Shown: positions 1-11,700 of the stretch, one piece after another
Numbering within the stretch: position 1 is the first letter of the stretch
How the letters are laid out: every line of letters begins with the position of its first letter
Source: Lanius collurio
Lineage: Eukaryota; Chordata; Aves; Passeriformes; Laniidae
Length of the DNA stretch: 64,000 nt
Reading direction: 5' to 3'
Assembly (NCBI GenBank): GCA_020086605.1
Contig: JACBWW010000012.1
Span: forward strand, 13,949,855 to 14,013,854
Position numbers and translations under genes: made by a program
The notes under the pieces: model-generated
What the model saw: the letters and a program-made list of their open reading frames with translations, nothing else
What the model was told of the DNA's origin: nothing
Databases searched by the model: none

Positions 1-122
1 AAGAGAAATGCTGCTGCCCTTTGACTCTGGCTCTACTGCCTTGTAGCATGAAGTTCCATAGTTTGCAGTGATTGCTGTTCTGGGTTTTGTCTCAAACTAA
101 CATGCAACTTTAATTTTTATAG

Positions 123-335
123 CTGGATTTTCGGACACCACCAGGATTCGACCGTACACGCAATGCGGAGATAGGCAACAAAGACATTAAGTTTAAACAT
201 CTGGAGGAAGCCTTTACCTCAGAGCACTGGCTTGTTAGAATATACAAGGTCAAACAACTAGACAACAGAGAGACACTGGATCATAAACCTAGAGTAACCA
301 ACATTGTACCGAAACAGAAGTATTTGTCAAAGAAG
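123..335 (+). CDS. STT3B: STT3B, penultimate coding exon (oligosaccharyltransferase catalytic subunit)
   Basis: STT3B is the catalytic subunit of the ER oligosaccharyltransferase form that works with MAGT1 or TUSC3 and glycosylates sites missed during translation. This exon encodes 71 residues of the C-terminal lumenal domain, beginning [18 protein letters not shown] and ending KQKYLSKK, which I recognise as the near-invariant vertebrate STT3B C-terminal segment. It starts after a tttttatag acceptor and ends at aag|gtgggt. The 213 bases are an exact multiple of three with no stop, so both ends are phase 0. The catalytic WWDYG region and membrane helices are upstream, outside the window. The next exon continues in phase. 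The paralogue STT3A lacks this lysine-rich tail, and the downstream neighbour OSBPL10 also supports STT3B. Confidence 0.97.
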
Positions 336-2299
336 GTGGGTTCCCAGTGAAGTAATTGAAAGGGGTCAGGAGTTCATTTTTAACAGTGAATCACATAGCT
401 GGTGAATTATATATTTCCACTAGCCAGAATGTTATGGATACTGTTCATGTTAGTGTCCAATATCAGACCTGCCTGCTGGTAATAATTGTTAATTTACTGT
501 CTGCTTAACTTAAAAGCATGTGAAGACACAAGGCTAGATTTTTTTTAGGCAGAATGCTAACTGGACATAGAGTGTGTCACTGGCTGTTACAACTCTTAAG
601 TCTTCATGTAACTGGAAGTATAATCTCTAAAGTACATCAATTCATGTTTCAGTAACTATGGCTCACTAAGTAAATGTGGAAGTTGCTTTCTGACTTTGTT
701 TGAAAGTAGTGATGCCTAGAAGTTTAAAAATGGCAATTTTGTATGAAATAAACTAAATATGAAACTTTTGTTGATGGAACTTTAGTGTCTGTCTGCTTAC
801 TGCCTGAAGTCATCTTCATGGTTTTAAAGTGTTTGTTGTGCTGCCCTCCTTCAGCCTATGTGTGTTCCCAGGGGAGCTGGGGAGACTCTTAGTAACCCTC
901 TCCTTCACAACATCTCTTTTCTATATATTCGAATAGATGTTGCAAAAGGAACTCCAGAATCCTGTCTAACAAACTAAATTAGTATAGGCAGTAGACTTAC
1001 ACTATGTCATGGAAATACAAGTATAGAATATTCTCTGCAAGTAGAGAATGCTAAATGTAAAGATGCTTATTTCTGTGATTTGATGGAAGCACATAAAATA
1101 AGGTATTTGGGAGTTGCTACTGAAGCTAGACATATCTTGAAATGATAAGCTTTATTGTGCCTATCATACACTTAACACTGTAACTTTTGATCTTAAGTGA
1201 CAAATAAGGCTGTATTTATCCATGATAGATGCACTGACCCCACTTAAGCCTTGGATGTGTATATTCTCTGTTTAAAGACCATAGAAGTTGATGCAGTTTC
1301 TGACCCCCCACCAACTGTTGCAGTAAAAACAGGCTCTACTTGCCATTAAGAAATCAGAGAACCAGTGGAGAGCATGGGGCAAATGTCCAAGCTAGGATTT
1401 CTTAAATACATTCTGAGGGCTCCTTAGTAGCCACAGTATTCAGCAGTTGCTTCCTTACTACAAATTCAGTCCATTTGCTATCATGTTAGGAATGACATTG
1501 CTCAAGCTCAGAGATACAGTGTGTCTGAGTATTACATATTAGTTTGTATCTATCTCAATTATAATCATGTTGTTGGTATTATGTTGATTAAATGCAATGT
1601 TTAAAAATAAGAATAGAGCCCGCTGCTAAGCACAGCAAAGTGCAGCAAGGGTGGGAGCTGCCTCCTGGCAGGTTTGTTGAATGTACAATTCTACCTGCTG
1701 CAAACGATGTGTGCTAATTTGAAGTTAATTTTAGCTATGACCAACATTAAAGTTTCCCGCCATTACTACCTTAAAAAAAATCTAAAACATGCTAATAAAG
1801 GAATGTGCAGGAAGTGCTAACTAAGCAGCCTACAGACCAACAGCAGAGTTTAGAAGACTAAAATGGGATTATTAGGGTTTTTTTCTTTTGAAAAAGGCTG
1901 CTTTGAGCAAATACTTCTACCTAACTTTTAAGAGAATCAAATAGTGCAAAAGATGCAAGAAGGTACTTCCAAACAAAACTAACATAACAGTTGTGCTCTT
2001 TGGGCATATTAGAGTTTTATCATGTTGATTAATTATTAATTCTGCCTCAGCATGTGCTTTGAAAAGAACTCTCCAGCTCTGCTAGAGGGCTTACAAAAGC
2101 ACATCTTATGCAAAAGAAAGTGCTGGCCAGGAATTAACAATCCCGACATACAAAATAGTAACTGGATAATGCCTAGTTTAGGTTTAGCATTTAAGCTATT
2201 TAAAATCAGTCTAAAGCTCAGGCATGGAAATGCACATCATTAAATCGCGGTCAAGACTAAATCATTAACTAATACCTGTTATTCTGTTTTTCTTTTTAG
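336..2299 (+). other. STT3B: STT3B last intron
   Basis: A GT-AG intron of 1,964 bases (gtgggt to ctttttag). It is AT-rich and I see no recognisable repeat or second gene in it. An AATAAA at 747-752, with a TG-rich stretch about 30 bases downstream, is a possible intronic polyadenylation signal. Read-through from the exon adds only VGSQ before a stop at 347-349. A 63-codon open frame at 2052-2243 has no coding character and is taken as chance. Confidence 0.9.
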
Positions 2300-2380
2300 A
2301 CCTCCAAAAGGAAGCGTGGCTACATTAAGAATAAACTAATTTTAAAGAAAGGCAAGAGACCCAACAGGAAGACAGTTTAA
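2300..2380 (+). CDS. STT3B: STT3B, last coding exon
   Basis: This exon encodes the final 26 residues and the stop codon. It is preceded by a pyrimidine-rich acceptor (tttttctttttag). The peptide opens TSKRKRGYIKNKL and ends in a basic tail, KKGKRPNRKTV. The extreme KTV and the RKRGYIKNKL block match the vertebrate STT3B C-terminus as I know it. The exon joins exon 123-335 in phase 0, giving 97 residues of STT3B in the window. The stop is TAA at 2378-2380. Confidence 0.97.
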   Translation, partial: TSKRKRGYIKNKLILKKGKRPNRKTV

Positions 2381-3945
2381 ACACACTGTTCTGATTGCTA
2401 ATACGAAGCAGTTGTCCTTGAGATAACCAGTCTTTGCCTTTAGCTCAAATCATGTTTCACAGCAACATGAGGGTACAGAACCATCATTGGTCCAGATTAT
2501 TGTACAAAATTTTCAGGCAATGTCTGATTAAAAATATTGGCTTATTGAGAACAGCTGTTTTAGATTTGTAATGTGAAGCAAGACAGAGCTGCTATTCCAA
2601 GTCTAGCAGCATTTTTTTTATTGGTACATATTATCCTTCAAATCTGTTGAGAATTTGGACTGACTTTACCAAAGAACCCTGTAATTTGGTCCTTGGCACA
2701 TGCATACTTGTCAATCTATTTTGGAGAACACTGTTCAGCTGAATAGCAGCAGTATGAAAACTGGAATGGTGACATCTGAAAATGACTCTCTTGCAACGAG
2801 AAAGAGGTGGCAGAGCTCTCTCAAATTCAACTTTCAAAACAAGTTACTCCCATGATTATTTTTCAGTGGTTTCTTTCAATGTCCTTTTACTCCTGCTGCA
2901 GGCTGGTTTTGAGCTGGAGTGTAAGAAGCAAAGCTGCAGTTTTCACAAGAGGTGACAGGACAGATTAATTGGACAAGCTGCTTTTGTTCAACACGGGATT
3001 GCAGTATTGCTGCCTTACACTGTCATTTCACAAGGTAGACAAGGCAAATCTTGCACACCGTAGATACAAGGGCTAAATTTGTAACCTCCTGAAAGATCTG
3101 AAACGACAGTAATGAATGCTATAACAACCTACAGCTGAGCACCATGGTGCTTCAGAACAGAAATTAAACTGTTTTAGGTGAATGTTTACATTGGTAAAAC
3201 AAGTATAGCCTGGTTATTGGGGAAAAGAAGGTTGACAGGTATACAAAACCCCTTTTCTGTGGCTATCAGAGGTAGAAGATTGGCAAACCTCTTCACCCCT
3301 CACTGCCTTTCGGGCAAGGGTGGAAGTTTTTCTGGAAATCTGTTTCTCTGCATTTTTATTTAGAGTGCTTAAATCAACTGAAGAAATTCCTGCTCTAGTG
3401 CTATTTGCTTTGTCTGTCTTTTATACTGGTTTGGGTTTGGGGTTTTTTTTAAGTGGTGAAAACTGTCAGATTAAATGCACTAAAATATAAATGGAGATTG
3501 AACGTGTTCACTTTCCAGCTATAAGGAAACTTCATACAGACTTGAAATTTTTCTTTAATTACAATGAAAGGGTTTTTTTGCAGTTTGTTTTCCTGCCACA
3601 GGTTGTAACTTTTTATAGAAACAAAACTTGCATCAATAACTTGATGTAAATGCAGAATAGTATGTACCTTTCATGAAGAAAATGTAAATTTACAGTGTTC
3701 TGTGAGAATGTTACTGCTGACTTCTTTCCCAAGGTGTAGAATATTTTTTTGATTTATGAACTCATTTTTGACTCCAGTGGTTTATACAGACCAATACTAC
3801 AGCTGCAACATTTTCACAAAGGTAATTAAATCTGGATTTCTGGCCCCTGTCATTTGGAGATTTCATTTTATTTTGTTGCTTTAAAGCTCAATGCAGACCA
3901 ATTGTCAACTGTAGGGGAAAATAAAGTTAATTCAAGTTTTGTGTT
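2381..3945 (+). other. STT3B: STT3B 3' untranslated region (end inferred)
   Basis: This sequence follows the STT3B stop and has several T-rich runs. Its end is inferred from the AATAAA at 3920-3925 and the GT-rich sequence after it. A length of about 1.56 kb is ordinary for a vertebrate 3'UTR. Open frames inside it (for example 2631-2837 on - and 3178-3363 on +) are short and look like chance. No transcript data are available to fix the end. Confidence 0.7.
3920..3925 (+). terminator. STT3B: Probable STT3B polyadenylation signal
   Basis: A canonical AATAAA, followed from about 3936 by gttttgtgtt and then tgttgtgtcagttttcttgtg, a typical GU-rich downstream element. Cleavage would fall near 3,940-3,945. 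Further AATAAA hexamers occur at about 4,550 and 5,295, so a longer alternative 3' end is possible. Confidence 0.65.
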
Positions 3946-6015
3946 AAGGCTGTTGTGTCAGTTTTCTTGTGATTAACGTGATAACATGTTGCTTGTAGTC
4001 CCAGTCATAAATTAAGACATAGAATTCTGTAATGCAAATCTCCTGCCATCACCAAGCTGCCGTAATGAAGCCAGAGCATCTTCTTAACATCCCTCCAGCT
4101 TAAACTATGCCCAACTCTAGGACCTCTGCTGTGATGAAATGAAGGTGGCTGTCATATTTCCAGGAAGAGCTACCTTCCTTCCCAACCACACATGTTGCAG
4201 CAACTCCTTCCAGCATCTGGAGCTCCTCAAGCTGCTGCAGCTGCTCACCCAGCAGCAGAAGGGCTGATTGATTATGTGACACATGATTTCTAGTGTCTTG
4301 CTGCTTCCAAGCCAATCTGCATCCTGACCACTAGTAGGAAATAAGGGATCTCACATTTGGAAGAACACCTGAAAGGCAGCAGGACAGATGCTGCCAGTCT
4401 GGGGCTTGGCAGTACCTCAGCCTTATTTGAAAAAAGGAAATACAAGACTGCCTTCCCCTCTGTAGGTTCCTTTACAGTTGGACAGGCTTTTGTCAGCCTT
4501 AGGTGACAGCATTCTCCTTAACAGCAGAAATAAGTGAATCCGAGGCACGTGAAATAAAAATAAACTGACTGCAGGGACCCCAGCCACCCTGGGCCTAAAG
4601 TTGCCTACTACTTACCCAAGCTCAAATCTAACCTGACTTCAAGCATTCTGAATGCCAGTGTTCTGCAGTTCAAATGAAATAAAACGTTGGGAGTCATTAA
4701 GGCATCTATTTAGAAAAAGCAGCATTACAAAGAAAACTGGCACTGTCTCACCTTCCTTGGTTCCTCAGGAATCTGCACATCGTGTGTGTTTACACCTGGA
4801 TCCTAAAATGACACAGCTAAACTAACTCCCACCTCTTCTTTGGGAACAGCACTTCTACCAGCATCTTCCATCTCCATCAAACACACTTCCCAGACTAGCT
4901 TATTTCCTTAGTTCCAGCCATCCTTTTGTTGTTCTACTACATCAAATTTTGAAACATAATAGTCATAAAACAGTTAAAAAAAAAAAATCACAGCAAACAA
5001 ATGAAACAAACTGATGAGCCAGGCTCAGGTCAGCAGTTGCTAAGAAACTAAAGCTGCAACTCTTTGGAAGTCGATATTGCATAGGTTCTGTACTTTCATC
5101 ATTACTGTAGGGAGCACTGAGGCAGACAGTGCTGTTGGTAATCCCAGAAGATATATTTTGACTTGCAGAAGTAATTTCATAACAGGGAGACAAGTCATTA
5201 ATTATGTATCTTGATACATTTACTCTTGAAAAAGCAGCTGAATGCTTTGACAAAGCCCTTGGTACATACCAGTCTCACCATGAGTAAAAACTGAAAATAA
5301 AATTATACTTGGCTGTGACTAAAACTCCCTCACATCTTTAACCCAGTGGATAAACTGCTCCAAGATGTGGCCTTGAAGCAATGCCATGGAAGGCAAGGAA
5401 CAGGACTGGGTAGCGTTTCCTGCCCTATTTACAGGCAGTGATGTTTTCCATTTTGCATAAAAACAAAGTGTTCCAGCAAGATTGTTTCCAACACTGGATG
5501 AATGTTTAAAGAAAACCAGAAGAGCATTATCTAACACTTGAAAAATGCTGACCACAATCTCTGTGATTACTCTAAGAACATTTTTCCTCTTCATGCAAGT
5601 GTCCAATGCTGCAATAATGTAGAGTTGTGGTTTAAGAGGTATCGAATCAAGAATCTCAGTGATAAAGATTTAATTAAATGGGATTTTCAGAAGCAAGGGG
5701 ATGCCTTTACCTACTTCCTTTTTACTTGCCAAAATCAGGCAAATGTTCCTCAGCCTCTCCTAAAGTTGTGTTGCTGCCCAGCCCCATTTTCCCTGGGTAG
5801 AGCTGTCCAATTTAAACAAAAAACTTACCTCCAGAGTGTCTGGGAGAATAAGCAGGGCAGAAAAGCCCTACAACAAACCCGGATTCAGCTGGCAAATCAT
5901 TTCCATGGGAACCATGCAGGCAGCTCAGAGGTGCCCGGGTGTCATACACAGCTCCTGGACAGTCAGGGACTGAACACCACTGAACTAAGGCTTCCATGGA
6001 AAGAGAAAGGGCATC
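3946..6015. other. Intergenic spacer between converging STT3B and OSBPL10
   Basis: About 2 kb lies between the two inferred polyadenylation sites. I recognise no repeat family or RNA gene. The longest open frame (5538-6029, +, 163 codons) has no recognisable domain, contains low-complexity cysteine runs and runs into the OSBPL10 3' end, so I do not call it a gene. The width depends on which polyadenylation signals are used, so the two transcripts may overlap. Confidence 0.6.
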
Positions 6016-8716
6016 CCACTACTAAATGAAACAAATCTTTTATTCGTGAGCATTCTCATTTTAAATTCACAAATTATGAAAGGAAGGCAAATCAGAAGAG
6101 ACTGCCAGAGCATCTTTTAAATGATAAAGGTATAAACTTTCTTTCTGAATATTTCTAATTTAAGAAAGAAAAAGGTTGCATAGGCTTTCTACAGGTGTGC
6201 ACAAAAAAAAAAAAAATTAAGTACATGGAAGTTTTTACATTACAATTCAGTGTACATTGGCTACTTGAAAAGGAAAGTATTTACTCGCTATTCCAAGACA
6301 GCTATTGGAATGACCTACAGAATAAGGCTTATGAATATTTACTTTTCAGTTCTGTAAAATATACTGAATACATACTATCAGAAAAAAAAAAATGACACTT
6401 GTGAATCTTGTTCTGGAATCTCACGGATGGGATCTTTTCTGAAAGGACTTTTTATGTTTGTGTCTCCAAAGTTACTTCGGGAAAGAAGCAGTGGTAATGG
6501 CATCAGGGGATTCTTCATAGCATCAGAATGGAACTAAACATTGATCAGAGCACAAGTGGAATGTCCTTGGCATGCAGAAACAACCAACCATGCAGACAGA
6601 GAAATCTTCAATAAATTACAAGCACAAAATTGTTCAAATTTCTCCTTAAAAGAATAGCTACAGCATCTCTGTAGCCTCGACAGTCACACCATCCCAGCTG
6701 AAAGAGGTCTACTCCTTCAGGGGCCCAGGCCTGCATGCCTGACACACAGAGGTTTGCAATGGCTATTCAGTGAGTATGTGTCTTGTTCTTTGGTGTATGA
6801 AAGAGTTCTGGGAGGATGTTCCATGTGTTTAAGTCAGCTGTTTCGATTGTTCTTTGTGATGATACTAAAAAGAGTAGGGAATACTTTTAGGTACTTATCA
6901 GACTAACTTCTAGAACAAGAGTGGGTCCATTATAAAGTGAATTCTTGCAGATGATAAAGTACACGTGACTTGGTAGCAGTTCAGTGATTACTACAACAGC
7001 ATCATTTTGGTTTTGTTACAGAAAACTATTACATCAACTATTCCTAAAAAATAAGATTTTTTTTTCATCTTAAAAAAAAAGTGTCAGTTACAAAACCAAG
7101 ATCATACAATCCACTTTGTTTTAAAAATAGGATTTAAATAATTTAGAACATGAATCTTTCTAATGTGCAAAAAAAATAGACAAGAAGACTAAGTAGCATT
7201 TAGGATGAAAAAGTTGCCACACCTTCATTAAATAGAGATCAGAAGTTCAAATCCAAAGGAACAATGGAATGTTTCCTTGTGCACACACCTCCTCCGCTCA
7301 GCCTTCTCAAGAGCTGCTCAAGAGATTTTAACATGTATGAAAAAACCAAAATGCAGGATGCACAGGGTCAGATGTGAGCAGTGCTTTGACCTAGATATAT
7401 CTGTGTGTGGTATCTATAAAGCATAAGTATTAACAAAGCAGACAAAAGGCACAAAAATAACTCAGCTCTACAGACAGGCATCCATGCTACTGTGTGTTAG
7501 AAATACAGTGGTTTCTTTACGGGGCACTGTGGAAAGAAGCACTGAGCACATTTTACGTGTGCCTTTTGCTGCCACCTCTCTCAAAAACATCTTCACTTTC
7601 AAAAAATATAAGCTGAAAAGCAACAAAGCCTTAACACACTTCTAGAATCCACTTTGTCAGTGTCACAGTGGGTACCTTACAAAGCAAGATCAAGCTAAAG
7701 GATTTTTTAATTTTGGGGTTTTTTTTTACTCTACAAAACAAATTGTATCCATTTAATTTGTTTAATTCAGAAAGTTATTGTTTTAGTAAAATAATTTACT
7801 AAATTGTTACTTCTACATCAGAAAATCATACATCTGGGAAGGCTCGTTATATCATCTCTGCTCATCCAAATGTTTTATCGGAAGCAATCCTATTTAAGTG
7901 GAACATGTAAGCCAGAAGTGTTGGCCTGACAGCAGCCAGAGAACATTACACAGCAAGATTGAAGTTACCAGAGCAGCTGGCTCAGGGATGGTGACCAGAG
8001 ATCAACTGAACAGCTGGAGCATGAACAAAGCAGCAAGGACACAATGGGTTAGTGTGAAGAACAACATTCTGGAGAAGGTATTGCTACTTCTTACGGTGTG
8101 GCAGGAAATTCACACTCATCAGTGACAGGAAACATGCCCTGAACTTGGCAACCCGAAGTGAGTACAGCCAGTGGATCATTCTTATGTCAAAGTGAGTTAC
8201 TCAGTGACTGTTCAGACAGAACGACTGCCATTAAGAGACATGTCACGTTTTAAGTGCAAAACATTTTTGGCAAAAGTGAAAAATAGAAAAACCTTAACCA
8301 GTACTAATAAAAAAGTATTTTCTTAAATATTAGCATAGGGCCTGATCCTGCAAGCACACAACTCAGGGAACCCCAGCCAAGTCCAGGCGGAGCTCTGTGC
8401 CCTAAGACTTTAAGGAAAAGGTCTTTTGAGTTGCTATTAGTGTTGGTACTGTTTACATGTAGTGTAAATAACACACAGAACACATGCACACCGTGTGTAC
8501 TTAGGGACTTGTGCCTGTGTGTCTGCAGATCTGCACACACAAAATGGCTCCTGAATAAACTCGAGCTCATGGTTATTTTGAGATGCATCATTCACAGTAC
8601 ATAGCTTCCCGTGGGGATCTTCTGGGAACAGGACCTATCCAAGGACATCCTGAAGTTACATACTGTATCATTTTAATGCCTTTCAAGTAAAGTTACGAGG
8701 CAACTGCTCTCTACTG
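6016..8716 (-). other. OSBPL10: OSBPL10 3' untranslated region (end inferred)
   Basis: On the - strand this follows the ORP10 stop at 8717-8719. It is AT-rich with A- and T-runs. I found no AATAAA on the - strand before the one at 6039-6044, which gives a 3'UTR of about 2.7 kb, though AUUAAA-type variants occur near 7,753 and 7,760. Short open frames within it (7898-8125 +, 8304-8591 -) show no family resemblance. Confidence 0.6.
6039..6044 (-). terminator. OSBPL10: Probable OSBPL10 polyadenylation signal
   Basis: TTTATT on + is AATAAA on the - strand. It is the first canonical hexamer I find downstream of the ORP10 stop. Downstream on - the sequence is T-rich with short TG runs, a weaker element than the STT3B one. 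Confidence 0.5.
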
Positions 8717-8761
8717 TCAATGGGTCTTCCAGAGAGGATTCACGTACAGCCAGCCATCACC
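8717..8761 (-). CDS. OSBPL10: OSBPL10 last coding exon
   Basis: It encodes the terminal 14 residues [14 protein letters not shown] and a TGA stop at 8717-8719. The acceptor is ttttttttgcag|GGTGAT on the - strand. The GDGW-YxNPLW ending is the conserved C-terminus of the ORP10/ORP11 branch, and the final KTH separates it from ORP11, which has a longer tail. It joins the preceding exon in phase 0. Confidence 0.95.
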   Translation of the reverse strand, partial: GDGWLYVNPLWKTH

Positions 8762-11700
8762 CTGCAAAAAAATAAAGCAGAGGTTACAAACAAGATTTAT
8801 AAATACCGGATCTGTGTATGTCCACATAAAAGCTAAAATAAGACCAAACAAGAGGCCATCCCTGACACCTGAAAAGTCTGTGTTTAATGAATTGACAGGT
8901 AATGTGGGTGGGAGGGAAAAAATTACAAGGGGGAAGAGAAGCAATGGGAAGATGCAAGAGATGCTGGTCTAAATAGCTGCACATACTGGCTAACGCAACA
9001 ATTCCCTCAGTCTCATTTCCCCTCCACCTTTCCTCCAAGAACGAGCAAAGATTAACTTGGTAAAATCTGTTTCCCTTCACACAGATGAAACCTAAGACTG
9101 TGTTTAGGATGATAATGCTTACTTACATTGGACAAATCTCCCTAGATTGTGCTCATTTTAGTATGCAAAGATTAATAAGGGATGTGAGTATGCAGCATTT
9201 GAAAAGGGCTGGATTTTACACAAAAAAACATCACTTTATGTGCTTAACATAAGGTATGCAAAATCCAGACCAAAATCAATCTAACTGGAGAAAAGTGAAC
9301 AAGTTCAAAACATAGACATGAAAAAATCCACTGCTCTCATTCAAGAGCCAGACTCTGTCAAAAAGAGAATTTAAGCAATCAGTGGTACATAACAACACTG
9401 GCCCACGACATAATCCACAGACATTGACTCATCCCCTGTGCAGGAACTTGCTAAAGGGCCTCTAAATCAAGAGACTCCGAGTACCTCTTTGGCAAAGTAT
9501 TTGGGTTTCCAGGGAGTTGTGAGCGTCGCACGCTGCCTCTCCTCTGCTCGCTGTCTCTCTTCCAGGCGGTGCTTGTGCTCCGTGGCCGCATCGATGTTCC
9601 CCTCCTTCAGAGAGTTGGTGACGTGCTGCCACAGGTGCCTGGCCAGGGAGAAGCACAAGGGAGAGTGAGAACAGCTCTGTCACAGCCCAGTGCTGCTGGA
9701 CACCACTCTGGTGAGCAGCAGGCTGAGGCCACGCTATCTGTGCCAGTTTTCCAAGTCCCACAGCTTGGGAATCATCACTCTTCTAGGATATTCATCAAGT
9801 TTGTGCACCAAATTTTCAGATTCACTCAGCTCCCAGTGTTTTGCCATGCAATTTTCTCAGCAGACTCTGTTTGTCTTTCTGACTCTTCACCACCAGATTT
9901 TTATTCTCAAAGCAGGTGGATTTATTTTAACCATTTCCAGTTCACATTCCTTACTGATGCTCCCCTACTCCCCCAAAATGACAGGTGCTTAATTCTGCAG
10001 TTTTTTGCAGTTAAATTTTTGAATTATAAGGGAGTATCAGCCACTCAAACCCAAGAGTGCATTGTATTGGTACTCTGACTGGTCCAACGAGGTCACTAAC
10101 AGAGGAACTGATTCTTGGGACCCCCCTAGGTCTGTGCTCTGTATTCCCAGTTATAATAATTACCAGTATACAGAGCTAAACATGTTTCTTACACAGCTGA
10201 CCACACTCAGATGCAATGCCTTTTATCAGCCTAGCAGAAACTTTGCCCAGAAAAGCACTGAGAAAAATCCTCATAGAATGGTTTGGGTTGGAAGAGACCT
10301 TAAAGATCCTCCCTGCCATGGGTAGGCACACCTTCCACTAACCCAGTTCGCTCAGAGCCCCATCCAACCCAGCCTTGAAAACTGCAAGGGACAAGGCATC
10401 CACAGCTGTTCCAGGCCTCACCACCCTCACAGTAAAGAATTTCTTCCTAATATCTAAATCCAAACTGCTCTCTCTCTGAAACCAACCACAGCTTTCACAT
10501 ATGTCCAGGGATATTTAAATGACTTAGTGTTTACAATCCAATAAACTGCAGATCCTGCAGAGACACTGGATATTTGCTTACTAATATCTAAAAAATACAA
10601 TAAATACATTGAAGAGCTACTAGTTTCCTTATTTACTACAATCTTTATGTTCCACAGTACAGGAGAAAAATGAGTTTGTGGATAAGCAAGCAATCTAGAA
10701 AGCAGACAAATTGTATCTGACCCTGCACAATGACTGAAGACACTCTTGTAAAATAAAAAGACATTTACAGATAATAAAATGTAGCTTAATTCATACTTTT
10801 AAATCCTCCAATAAAATGTTCCTAAATTCAATTACAGTATTGACTTTTCTGAAGATAAACATCAACAGTTATTGACAGTGAATACAGAACGGGTTTTTTC
10901 TAATGTAAGTAGTCAGAGTTAGGCACATGATGTGAGGCCGAGAGCCTCAAAACCACCTGTATGCGCCTTTATATTTCCCACTGCCTCACATTTTGCATAC
11001 TTTTATACAAATATATATTCTAAAATACATAAAACATAAAATACCTCTTTAAATTATAGGCAACATATTATCTTGCAACAAACTGACTCATTTGCCTACC
11101 ATGTTGCAATCACTCCAAAAAGCAGGTGAAAACACTGCATTACCATTTTCCAGATGCTCATTGGAACACATACAGACATTTTCCCTATCTACAAAATTTA
11201 TGTACTTGTCACTACAGTGTAATTTATACTCCAAGGAACCAATACACAGCTCTATGTGCCCAGATTTCTGTGCTGTAGGAAGTGAGGCATTTTTGGACCA
11301 CAGCACTGAGAACTGCAGTTGGCTTCCATGCTCCTTCCCACACAAGGTTCAGAAGGAGAGCACTGCAAAGCCTGTGCCCTTACCTCGATTCCAGCGGCCC
11401 TTGGTTTGCTATGGGCCTGATTTTTTTCCTAATAACAGGCAGTTTGGTGGTGTCAATCACTTTGGTGTCTCCATTGCTGTAAGTGAATTCCAGGGTCCCA
11501 TTCCATTCTCCCTGTGCCTTGCACACAATGGTGTTCGTTGGATTGTGCTTCACTTCGGCTGTAACCCTGATTCAAGGGGCAAGGAAAAAAGACCACAGAA
11601 ATAACTGGTACCATTTATTATCAGTACATGAAAGCATTACCTTGCTAAGGGTACAAGCAGCTTTCTACCTCTACAAAGCAATTATTCAAACAAAGTAGTG

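Noticed and set aside
4100..4315. 71-codon - frame rich in L/Q/E resembling a coiled coil
   Set aside because: Short CTG/CAG-rich stretch in the intergenic spacer with no splice context.
5538..6029. 163-codon + open frame between the two genes
   Set aside because: No recognisable domain, cysteine- and glutamine-rich low-complexity runs, no splice or promoter context, and it runs into the OSBPL10 3' end.
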